Positions 1 to 4,923 of a stretch of 8,096 nt of DNA are shown here, one piece after another. This DNA comes from Candidatus Iainarchaeum sp. (lineage in GTDB: Archaea; Iainarchaeota; Iainarchaeia; Iainarchaeales; JAGHAR01), in contig JAGHAR010000132.1 in assembly GCA_021161405.1 (NCBI GenBank), forward strand, positions 1-8,096, written 5' to 3'. The number at the start of each line of letters is the position of its first letter. Within the stretch, counting starts at the first letter, position 1. The notes beneath the pieces were generated by a model, which was given only the letters and a program-made list of their open reading frames with translations, ran no database searches and was not told the DNA's origin. The position numbers and the translations under genes were made by a program.

Positions 1-308
1 GAAACCGGCGCAAAGCACTTGCCCTTAAGCTGATCTAGCTCCTCGGGCTCCCGTGTGGTGTATATCGTATTGTAGTGCTGCCCCGTGAACCGCACCATGC
101 TTCCATGACCGACCCCAATCAGGATCGCGTTTTGCGGTGAGGCCATCGCGGCCTGCACTTTAGACTTGATCGCGTCCTCGCCATACAGCTCGATATACTG
201 TGCACCCGCACCAGCTATCTTGTCCCTGTAATACTGCCTGCACCTGCGCGACCACCTGGTGGTGGCTACCTCGAAGTCGGGCAGAGATGCGACTACGCCC
301 ACCGTCAT
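1..308 (-). CDS. Clan CD (caspase/gingipain-like) cysteine peptidase, N-terminal part, cut by window edge
   Basis: I translated this frame by hand: it starts with ATG at 308 and stays open to base 1, giving 102 complete residues. After a basic N-terminal stretch (residues 16-30) there is a hydrophobic strand followed by a GHG triplet (NAILIGVGHGS, residues 60-70). Then come an FTGQ.Y segment (74-79) and a second hydrophobic strand (FAPV, then a codon starting TC, so Ser). In clan CD peptidases such as gingipains, caspases and CHAT domains the catalytic His sits in a strand-His-Gly motif, and the catalytic Cys ends the next strand, often as SC. That Cys would fall just outside the window. The start follows the TGA of the 94-aa gene directly (TGA at 309-311), with GGTGTGA upstream, so the two are coupled. 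The role could be virion maturation, lysis or host manipulation. The family call is from memory of motifs; the role is inference. Confidence 0.55.
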   Translation of the reverse strand, partial: MTVGVVASLPDFEVATTRWSRRCRQYYRDKIAGAGAQYIELYGEDAIKSKVQAAMASPQNAILIGVGHGSMVRFTGQHYNTIYTTREPEELDQLKGKCFAPV

Positions 309-593
309 TCACACCACGCCCGCAAGGCTAGCAAGTATCTTTTCTGCCTCTGGCCTGTGCTGACGTAGGATCTTAGGCACGTCAGTGTAGCGGACAGGTG
401 GCATACCGGGGTCGCCCAGTGTAGCTATAGCACGGCGCTTCACGTGCTCCGGCATCCTGTGCAGCATCTCCTCCCACAGCTCCGCTATCTCTTCCACAAT
501 GCCGAGGCTTAGCACTCCCGTCCGCTGTTTTTGCTCCATAGCCATGCGCGCCTTTTCGACTATAACCGCGAAGACTGCCCCAGGCCCGGTCAT
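309..593 (-). CDS. 94-aa helical protein of unknown function
   Basis: I do not recognise this protein. It begins with a short hydrophobic stretch (FAVIVEKARMAM, residues 8-19) and continues as charged, probably alpha-helical sequence (VEEIAELWEEMLHRM, residues 33-47). A Pro/Gly break (DPGMPPVRYTD) leads to a C-terminal helix (residues 71-92). There are no Cys residues, no clear membrane span and no catalytic motif. The ATG at 593 overlaps the TGA of the upstream 71-aa gene in an ATGA junction, and GGGAGG lies nine bases upstream of the ATG. Its own TGA abuts the ATG of the peptidase gene. The tight packing between a one-span membrane protein and a peptidase suggests a shared job such as release, entry or maturation, but nothing in the sequence proves this. 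Confidence 0.75.
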   Translation of the reverse strand: MTGPGAVFAVIVEKARMAMEQKQRTGVLSLGIVEEIAELWEEMLHRMPEHVKRRAIATLGDPGMPPVRYTDVPKILRQHRPEAEKILASLAGVV

Positions 594-805
594 ACGTCGA
601 AGCCTCCCTGCTTGAGCACCTTAGCGGTCACGCGCTCCTGATGGGCAAGGTTGGCCACTATGTAGTTTAGTATCGCTACCTCGACGGTCTGCAGCGTCTT
701 GTCATCTATGATGCCGAAGAACCACAGGCCCAGTGCAAGGAAGCCTGCGCCTGCGGCCACGGCCTTCATCCGCCAGTCACCGAATACCACCCTGACCACG
801 CCCAT
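590..805 (-). CDS. 71-aa single-span membrane protein
   Basis: The protein has a short basic-aromatic N-terminus (VVFGDWRMK), one strong hydrophobic segment (AVAAGAGFLALGLWFFGII, about residues 15-33) and a soluble tail of about 38 residues with a likely helix (LQTVEVAILNYIVANLAHQ). That layout would fit a virion membrane protein or a holin-like protein, and I cannot tell these apart. It is the first gene after a promoter-like region. A TATA-like TTTATA lies about 40 bases upstream and AGGTGA ends six bases before the ATG at 805. The leader holds a perfect 8-bp inverted repeat reaching to the start codon. The stop overlaps the next gene's ATG (ATGA, 590-593). That the gene is real is well supported; its function is open. 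Confidence 0.75.
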   Translation of the reverse strand: MGVVRVVFGDWRMKAVAAGAGFLALGLWFFGIIDDKTLQTVEVAILNYIVANLAHQERVTAKVLKQGGFDV

Positions 806-827
806 AGGGTGTCACCTGCGACACCCT
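806..827 (-). promoter_or_regulatory. Hairpin enclosing the ribosome binding site of the 71-aa gene
   Basis: AGGGTGTC (806-813) and GACACCCT (820-827) form a perfect 8-bp inverted repeat around a six-base loop. On the mRNA strand the loop is GCAGGT and the Shine-Dalgarno-like AGGTGA (814-819) spans the loop and the base of the 3' arm. The 3' arm ends immediately before the AUG at 805. A transcript containing the whole hairpin would have a partly masked start. A transcript starting about 25 bases after the TATA-like box (near 818-822) would lack most of the 5' arm and be open. The structure is seen directly; the regulatory effect is inferred. Confidence 0.55.
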
Positions 828-841
828 GGGCTGAGAAAATG

Positions 842-847
842 TATAAA
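842..847 (-). promoter_or_regulatory. TATA-like box for the leftward 71-aa/94-aa/peptidase unit
   Basis: On the minus strand the sequence reads CCTTTATACATTTTC, with TTTATA at 842-847. It lies 37-42 bases upstream of the ATG at 805 and in the only gap (806-870) in this part of the window. A start about 25 bases downstream would leave a leader of roughly 15 bases containing AGGTGA. The preceding stop codon (TAG, 871-873) and a small T-run (GATTTTG) lie just upstream. The match is to the general archaeal box A only; no BRE is clear. Confidence 0.5.
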
Positions 848-870
848 GGTGCACGCAAAATCTGACCGCG

Positions 871-1041
871 CTAATCAGCAGGCTTCAGGTGCTGGGCCTG
901 TGCGGGCGTAAAACTGATGTAGACATCGCCATTCTCCCAGCGGTATACCCACCGACCGCTGATTAGCCCGACAAGCACCCACCGCACTTCTTTACCCGAC
1001 AGCGGGTGGGGCGCCTTTATCACCTTCGGTGGCCGCGTCAT
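871..1041 (-). CDS. 56-aa small protein of unknown function
   Basis: I found this short frame by hand translation. ATG at 1041 overlaps the TGA of the 686-aa gene (ATGA, 1038-1041), GAAGG lies five bases upstream, and the frame ends at TAG (871-873). The product starts MTRPPKVIKAPHPLSGKEV. It then has two likely beta strands, VRWVLVGLISGRWVYRW (residues 19-35) and DVYISFTP (39-46), and ends in a Gln/His-rich tail. It is basic and Trp-rich, like the C-terminal part of the large protein before it. There is no signal peptide or membrane span. I do not recognise it. The overlap, the ribosome binding site and the fact that it fills the gap up to the next promoter argue that it is a real gene, last in the long leftward operon. 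Confidence 0.7.
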   Translation of the reverse strand: MTRPPKVIKAPHPLSGKEVRWVLVGLISGRWVYRWENGDVYISFTPAQAQHLKPAD

Positions 1042-3098
1042 GACGCCTTCGGTTTAGGTAGCTTGCGGAACTTTTCAAGTTTTACGATTGCATCTGCACG
1101 CTCCTCGCTTAATCCTATGTCCAACAGGTCTTGCCTAAGCTCCTCCTCTGTTATCACGTCCTTTCTGAATGCCTGAATAGCAGCGTCGACAAGATCGCGC
1201 TTGTAGTCCAACTCATAGTCCAACTGTGCCCACTTTACCGTCAACTCGATTACCGGGTCGATAAAGCCCAACCTCCTCAATTCGTCCCTTAATTTGCCTT
1301 CATCTATGAAGCCCTCGCGGTATAAGCGCTCCAGCGCTGACCTAACTCTGCCTATTTCGTCCCTGAGCACGTTCTTTACGTAGGCGTCCTTTACCTTATC
1401 GACCCAATCAGTGTGTATGCCTTCTGCCCTGATCAGTCGCTTAAGGTCGTCTTCGGTGATTATGCCCCACTCATACATCCACCTGGCGTCTATGCGCCCC
1501 GGCAGTTTCTGTGACAGCTCGCGCCACCAGTCGTCGTAGCGCGGGTGGTAGTCTGCTAAGTGCACCATCTGCATGAAGTCGTCGAAGCTGATCTTGCCGC
1601 GCCACCACATCTCTCGCGCCTGCTCATACGTGGGTATCTGCCAGTGAGCCGTCCAGTAAGCATCAGCCCAGAAATCATCATAGCCCAGTTTACGTGCCCA
1701 TGATTTGAACTGTTCTGGCGCTGGCGTTACTATGTCGGGATTCCACACGTCCCTGACCACGAAACGCACGAGGTCGCTAATTCCTGGCACATTTGGCCGA
1801 AAACGCTCTAAGTAAAAGCGTTGTAGGGGCCTCTGCAGGGCGGTCATTACTGGCGTCAAGATGGGCAGGCTGACAAGTGCAGGCACACCCAATAACTGCA
1901 GCGTAGTCCTCCAGAACTCGGTGGCCTTTACATCCTTAAACGGGTGGGGCAGGTCTATCGCCAGCGCGCCCAGTGAGCCTAGCAGGCTGACCGCAAACAT
2001 GGTCACGCCCAGGCTTGTGGCCGCACCCACTGCCGCTGTTTCGGACATGGGTGAACCGGCATACTGCTCCAGCGTCCTGTTGATTAGGTCATGCATCTGC
2101 AACAGTAATCCCGTTGCCATCTGCTGATACTCAGGCGGCGGGCTATGCATCTTACTCGCTTCCTGTAGCTCACTTATCGCGCCCTGAAACAGGGGGCGTA
2201 TCTTGTCCACCAGCCAATCCTTAGCGTCACCCACTAAATCCACCAGTTTACCCGACAGCTCCTTTAGCTGATCCCACAGCCATAGCAGGAATGCCTTAAG
2301 GGGCTCCCACGCGTGCTCTTTAAGCCAATCGCCAATATCGCCCAGCTTTTCCGCCCATGTGGCGCCCATCCCGTCGAGTGCTGACCACAGCTTACGCGAC
2401 GCGTCGTCCACCTTGCCCGGCAGGTCGGTGTCCACCTTACTAAGTATCAGTGATAGTATGGGGTTCTGGGCTGCCACCACGTAGGGCCCCACCTCGTCTA
2501 GCTTCTTAGCAAGCCACGTTATATGATCCCAAAGCCACGCCTTAGCGTCCGACAGCCATGCCAGGATTGCCTGCGCGTGAGATACCACCCAATCCCTTAC
2601 CTCTCCCGCCTTTTCACCTATCCACTCTATCACACCTGTTATGCGCTGTATGCCCCAGGACTTCAGCGCGTCGAAGGCCCCCGAAATTCGATCCCATATC
2701 GATTGCAGGTGCACCCAAATTGACTGCACCGCACTCTGGGCTGCATCGCTGATCCACCTTGCGGCTGCCGTGAACTGATCGCCCAGCCACGTCCAGAGCC
2801 AATTTAGGACGCCATACGCGGAGCCTAGTATGCTCCTGATCGCATTCGTTAGGCTGGTGACTACAGCGCCGACAGCCTCGCTGATCCACCCCTGAACGTG
2901 ATTCCACAGGGCCTCGAACCACTCCTGCACCCCATCCAATGGCCAGGGCCAGCCTGTGTCATACAGCTCCCTGGCGCTGGGCTGTGGAATATCGGGTGCA
3001 CCTGCACCATCAAATGCGGTCGGCCAGCCCGCGCTATCCTCCCCAGTAAAGGGCCAGTCGAAAAAGTAGGAGTCGGGCAGGCTGGCGTAGTCAGTCAT
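1038..3098 (-). CDS. Large membrane-associated virion protein with Trp-rich amphipathic helices and C-terminal helical repeats (686 aa)
   Basis: This is the longest gene in the window. Residues 1-55 are Asp/Pro/Trp-rich. Residues 56-305 are a run of amphipathic helices with Trp at recurring positions (for example VEWIGEKAGEVRDWVV-type segments; residues 155-200 and 248-300). Two hydrophobic segments follow (about 354-382 and 397-422). Residues 436-686 hold a conserved-looking helical region: NVPGISDLVRFVVRD, FWADAYWTAHWQIP (476-489), then G-I/F-x-E/D helix pairs at 545, 596 and 647, exactly 51 apart, with a related one at 501. I recall similar W..HW..P and RG.I motifs in large proteins of uncultured phages, which I cannot verify here. 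A structural role in contact with an internal membrane, perhaps genome delivery or minor capsid, fits best; a tape-measure protein is less likely without tail genes. GAGGAG lies eight bases before the ATG, which overlaps the previous stop (3095-3098). Confidence 0.8.
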   Translation of the reverse strand: MTDYASLPDSYFFDWPFTGEDSAGWPTAFDGAGAPDIPQPSARELYDTGWPWPLDGVQEWFEALWNHVQGWISEAVGAVVTSLTNAIRSILGSAYGVLNWLWTWLGDQFTAAARWISDAAQSAVQSIWVHLQSIWDRISGAFDALKSWGIQRITGVIEWIGEKAGEVRDWVVSHAQAILAWLSDAKAWLWDHITWLAKKLDEVGPYVVAAQNPILSLILSKVDTDLPGKVDDASRKLWSALDGMGATWAEKLGDIGDWLKEHAWEPLKAFLLWLWDQLKELSGKLVDLVGDAKDWLVDKIRPLFQGAISELQEASKMHSPPPEYQQMATGLLLQMHDLINRTLEQYAGSPMSETAAVGAATSLGVTMFAVSLLGSLGALAIDLPHPFKDVKATEFWRTTLQLLGVPALVSLPILTPVMTALQRPLQRFYLERFRPNVPGISDLVRFVVRDVWNPDIVTPAPEQFKSWARKLGYDDFWADAYWTAHWQIPTYEQAREMWWRGKISFDDFMQMVHLADYHPRYDDWWRELSQKLPGRIDARWMYEWGIITEDDLKRLIRAEGIHTDWVDKVKDAYVKNVLRDEIGRVRSALERLYREGFIDEGKLRDELRRLGFIDPVIELTVKWAQLDYELDYKRDLVDAAIQAFRKDVITEEELRQDLLDIGLSEERADAIVKLEKFRKLPKPKAS
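2997..3008 (+). repeat. Dispersed 12-mer TGCACCTGCACC, copy 1
   Basis: This is a perfect copy of a 12-mer also found at 3906-3917 and 4683-4694. It lies within the 686-aa gene, where it encodes Gly-Ala-Gly-Ala (residues 31-34). The other copies are read in different frames. Confidence 0.7.
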
Positions 3099-3322
3099 AG
3101 CTCTATCTCCTCGACTCCAGCCTCTTTGGCCTTTTCCATGTCTTCCCTTATCATGGCCTTTAGGGCCTCATCGCTATACTTGTCCTCGTCGATCCATAGC
3201 GTCCGCGCAGGTATGCCGGGCGCGGTGTAGGTGACCACGATTACGCGCTTCTCCTGCCCGGGCGCCGGGCTCACCTTTATGGTATATCTGCTTAGGATCT
3301 GCACCTTAACCTTGTCCGCCAT
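3095..3322 (-). CDS. 75-aa small alpha/beta protein of unknown function
   Basis: The first half is predicted beta-rich (KVKVQILSRYTIKVSPAPG; RVIVVTYTAPGIPARTLWID). The second half is a single charged helix rich in Lys and Glu (DEALKAMIREDMEKAKEAG, residues 51-69), and the protein ends in acidic VEEIEL. There are no Cys residues and no membrane span. The layout resembles small phage-encoded proteins whose Tyr/Pro-rich strand is followed by a Lys/Glu helix, but I cannot name a family. The ATG at 3322 lies inside the end of the 83-aa gene (17-base overlap), with GAGG nine bases upstream. Its TGA overlaps the ATG of the 686-aa gene. This double overlap implies coupled translation in the order 83-aa, 75-aa, 686-aa, so a chaperone or partner role for the large protein is possible but unproven. 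Confidence 0.75.
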   Translation of the reverse strand: MADKVKVQILSRYTIKVSPAPGQEKRVIVVTYTAPGIPARTLWIDEDKYSDEALKAMIREDMEKAKEAGVEEIEL

Positions 3323-3557
3323 ACTTCATCGCCTCGACCGCCTCCATCTTGATCTGCTTAGCTGCCGCCCGCAAGATCTGGCAGGCCTCACAGTCACAGT
3401 CGTCGGTCAGGGCCGCCATCATGGCAGCCCAGAACATCTGTGCCACGCCGCCGCTGGGGCGCGGTATTGAGGGGGTCGGCCCCACGCCGGTGGGTGGCAC
3501 GTCCTGCCTGCCACCACCCGCCGCAGCCCGCGCCCTCCTCCTGGACTTCTTACCCAT
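3306..3557 (-). CDS. 83-aa protein with basic N-terminus and CDCEAC motif
   Basis: The start is taken as ATG at 3557, because AGGTGA (3564-3569) sits six bases upstream. An in-frame GTG at 3563 overlaps that site and is unlikely. The product starts with a strongly basic patch (MGKKSRRRARAAAGGGR, residues 1-17). A Pro/Gly-rich linker (18-38) and a hydrophobic helix (VAQMFWAAMMAALT, 40-53) follow. Then comes a Cys cluster DCDCEACQILR (54-64) and a C-terminal helix. Three Cys in CxCxxC spacing could bind metal or form a disulfide. I recall similar DCDCEAC-type small proteins in uncultured phage contigs but cannot verify it here. The basic tail suggests contact with DNA or with acidic membrane surfaces, perhaps inside the virion. 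It starts two bases after the TGA of the 141-aa gene. Confidence 0.7.
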   Translation of the reverse strand: MGKKSRRRARAAAGGGRQDVPPTGVGPTPSIPRPSGGVAQMFWAAMMAALTDDCDCEACQILRAAAKQIKMEAVEAMKYGGQG

Positions 3558-3559
3558 AC

Positions 3560-3985
3560 TCACTCACCTGTTTTGAATATCAAGCGTCTAAACATATTAA
3601 ATAGACCTTCAGTCGCGCGGGCAAGCCTGAGCATAGCTTCCGCCTCCTCCTCCGTTATTATCTCGATGACCACCCTGACGGTGTGGTCATAGGTGTCGTC
3701 CAGGTTATAGCCCACTACAGTCAAAATTGGTGGATCACCTAACGTCTTATAGGCCAGCCTGAAGTCCCCGGGCGTTCTATACCACGTGAACCACTCACCC
3801 GCATTAGTGGGAAATATCTGAGCCTCACCGCTCAGTATCTTGACCCCGACCAGGCCCAATGCACCGTAAGGTATGTCGACCATCACCCGGGTGACGACGC
3901 CCCTGTGCACCTGCACCTCAAATCGCTCGGGCGTCTCCTGTGACGTCGATTTGGGAATCGTCAGGTTGAAGCAGTAGACACCCAT
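3560..3985 (-). CDS. 141-aa beta-rich virion protein (vertex/spike candidate)
   Basis: Residues 1-110 are predicted almost entirely beta: VYCFNLTIPKST, RFEVQVHRGVVTRVMVDIPYGALGLVGVKIL (21-51), AQIFPTNAGEWFTW (55-68), and PPILTVVGYNLDDTYDHTVRVVIEI (85-109). The last 30 residues form an amphipathic helix ending basic (TEEEAEAMLRLARATEGLFNMFRRLIF). The NLDDTYDHTVRVVIEI stretch parallels NDDPTNPHTCWIYLEG in the 117-aa protein, and both follow a Q/N..P.xxG element, so the two look like distant paralogues. I recall related GLVGVRI...P.N..W...YN.DDTYxHT proteins in uncultured phages, unverified. A single jelly-roll vertex, adaptor or decoration role fits. The ATG at 3985 is one base past the preceding TGA (3987-3989), with GAAGGT upstream. 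Confidence 0.72.
   Translation of the reverse strand: MGVYCFNLTIPKSTSQETPERFEVQVHRGVVTRVMVDIPYGALGLVGVKILSGEAQIFPTNAGEWFTWYRTPGDFRLAYKTLGDPPILTVVGYNLDDTYDHTVRVVIEIITEEEAEAMLRLARATEGLFNMFRRLIFKTGE
3564..3569 (-). promoter_or_regulatory. Ribosome binding site fixing the start of the 83-aa gene
   Basis: AGGTGA on the minus strand is complementary to the CACCTCC-type 3' end of 16S rRNA. It lies six bases upstream of ATG 3557, which favours that codon over the in-frame GTG at 3563. Confidence 0.6.
3906..3917 (+). repeat. Dispersed 12-mer TGCACCTGCACC, copy 2
   Basis: This is a perfect copy inside the 141-aa gene. It is read there as (Glu-)Val-Gln-Val-His, a different frame from the copies at 2997-3008 and 4683-4694. 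Confidence 0.7.
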
Positions 3986-3986
3986 C

Positions 3987-4667
3987 TCAGACCTTCCCCT
4001 CCTCCTTCAACCTTGCTTTAATGCTTCTTAGGCTGTAGGCGGAAGTTTCGTAGCCCCACAGGGCCCACGTCACGCTACCATATGAACATTCAATCGTTAG
4101 TTTCGCGCCCGCTTCAAGCGGGATAGGTATCGGTGGCCTAATTTGGTATGTCCTAGCTTCATCGGGCCCGGCGGAACACACAGCAAAGACCTTTTGGGTC
4201 TCACCGTCCGGATATATGTATATCCACACATGTGATGCACCCGTTAGGCCAGCGGCATCTACCGCCACGACCAGATTTATTAGCCAGAACGTCTTACCTG
4301 GTGGAACGACGTATATATTCGTCTCAGCGCCAGAATACCACGTCCCTATCCCGTGATATACGAATTGTGCCGTTCCACCAATTGGGAGAGCCCAGGGAAT
4401 GTCGAGATCGCCACCTTTGCTGTATATGTTCACGTCTATGTCCTGCGCCGCTATGTTGATGTCCAGCGTGGCAGTGCTGCTCACTATACTGACGCCCAGC
4501 GTCGCGGTCGCAGATGCTATATTCACGTTTAGCTGCCCCAGACTCTGTGCAACTATATCTACGCCTATCTTCGCTATGCTCTGCGCTGCAATATCGACTG
4601 CCAGCGTGTCTATCGCCTGCGCAACGATACCCACAGGCACAGCATAGTCGGGCAGGCCGGTCGGCAT
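3987..4667 (-). CDS. 226-aa spike/fibre-like protein with repetitive stem and C-terminal beta domain
   Basis: Residues 10-80 are a run of 9- to 12-residue repeats of the form xVxIxAQSIxxL: AVDIAAQSIAKI, GVDIVAQSLGQL, NVNIASATATL, GVSIVSSTATL, DINIAAQDI. Alternating hydrophobic residues and short turns like these suggest a trimeric beta-helical or beta-prism stem, as in viral fibres. After a Gly/Asp/Pro break (GGDLDIPWALPIGG, 85-98) comes a beta-sandwich-like domain (99-210) with YVVPPGKTFWLINLVVAV and PIPLEAGAKLTIECSYG, and the tail is basic. There is no signal peptide. The likely role is a receptor-binding or vertex spike, with the stem near the capsid and the C-terminal domain outward; the reverse is possible. 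The start at ATG 4667 has only a weak GCGAG upstream; TAG of the 82-aa gene ends at 4675. The start is therefore somewhat uncertain; function is inferred from fold patterns. Confidence 0.72.
   Translation of the reverse strand: MPTGLPDYAVPVGIVAQAIDTLAVDIAAQSIAKIGVDIVAQSLGQLNVNIASATATLGVSIVSSTATLDINIAAQDIDVNIYSKGGDLDIPWALPIGGTAQFVYHGIGTWYSGAETNIYVVPPGKTFWLINLVVAVDAAGLTGASHVWIYIYPDGETQKVFAVCSAGPDEARTYQIRPPIPIPLEAGAKLTIECSYGSVTWALWGYETSAYSLRSIKARLKEEGKV
4429..4640 (-). repeat. Coding repeats of the fibre stem
   Basis: This stretch encodes about six short units rich in AAQSI, ATATL and VxI motifs in the 226-aa protein. At the DNA level, ATTGCAGCGCAGAGC-like and GCGCAGGCGATAG-like segments recur imperfectly. 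The units are diverged, so the array is old and held by protein structure rather than by recent slippage. Confidence 0.55.
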
Positions 4668-4674
4668 CTCGCAT

Positions 4675-4923
4675 CTACCCCATGCACCTGCACCTGATTA
4701 GCCAATAAGCCAGCGTCCAAATGAGGGGTATATCGGACATCAACATTACCCACTCATGCGTCCAGGGCCGCAGGAAGTCGTGAGGATCGGGCCACACTCC
4801 CCACGCCAGGCCCTGGTGTAGCAGTATCAGCACGTCCTTTAGGATAACTATGCCCACTATTGTTCTGGCTGGGGCCCTGCCGAATAGCTGCCTAATGTAG
4901 TTGCAGCTGTAGTGTCCCATCAT
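4675..4923 (-). CDS. 82-aa two-span membrane protein
   Basis: Two hydrophobic segments are visible: TIVGIVILKDVLILLHQGLA (about 21-40) and EWVMLMSDIPLIWTLAYWLI (about 57-76). A polar Pro/Trp/Asp loop (WPDPHDFLRPWTH) joins them. The N-terminus (MMGHYSCNYIRQLFGRAP) and the C-terminus (RCRCMG) are basic and contain Cys. Positive ends with an acidic middle loop suggest both ends face one side. I cannot name the family; a virion internal-membrane protein or a holin-like protein are both possible. Two consecutive ATGs (4923 and 4920) overlap the TGA of the LamG gene. GGTGAG abuts the first ATG, so the second may be the better-spaced start. The C-terminal RCRCM is encoded by the dispersed 12-mer. 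Confidence 0.7.
   Translation of the reverse strand: MMGHYSCNYIRQLFGRAPARTIVGIVILKDVLILLHQGLAWGVWPDPHDFLRPWTHEWVMLMSDIPLIWTLAYWLIRCRCMG
4683..4694 (+). repeat. Dispersed 12-mer TGCACCTGCACC, copy 3
   Basis: This is a perfect copy at the 3' end of the 82-aa gene, read as Arg-Cys-Arg-Cys-Met, a third reading frame. It lies 16 bases upstream of the 226-aa gene's start codon. Confidence 0.7.

Noticed and set aside
699..911. 70-codon frame on the plus strand across the 71-aa gene and its leader
   Set aside because: It crosses the promoter-like region and hairpin, has no plus-strand promoter or ribosome binding site, and conflicts with two supported minus-strand genes.
1013..1022. CTTTATC on the plus strand as a TATA box (also at 7411-7417)
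   Set aside because: No rightward gene follows at a suitable distance. The first lies inside the start of the 56-aa gene and the second in the capsid leader, so these are chance matches or have minus-strand roles.
2614..2922. 102-codon frame on the minus strand in another phase
   Set aside because: It lies wholly inside the 686-aa gene in another frame and encodes an Arg/Cys/Gly-rich product with no start signal.
1038..3098. Tape-measure protein of a tailed phage
   Set aside because: Length and helicity would fit, but there are no tail, portal, terminase or chaperone genes nearby, and the neighbours are beta-rich capsid and spike types. The Trp-rich helices with two spans fit a membrane-associated virion protein better.
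4324..4674. 116-codon minus-strand frame starting ATG 4674
   Set aside because: It overlaps the 226-aa gene in another frame; its Arg/Cys/Ser-rich product is a typical shadow, while the 226-aa frame has clear repeats and a beta domain.
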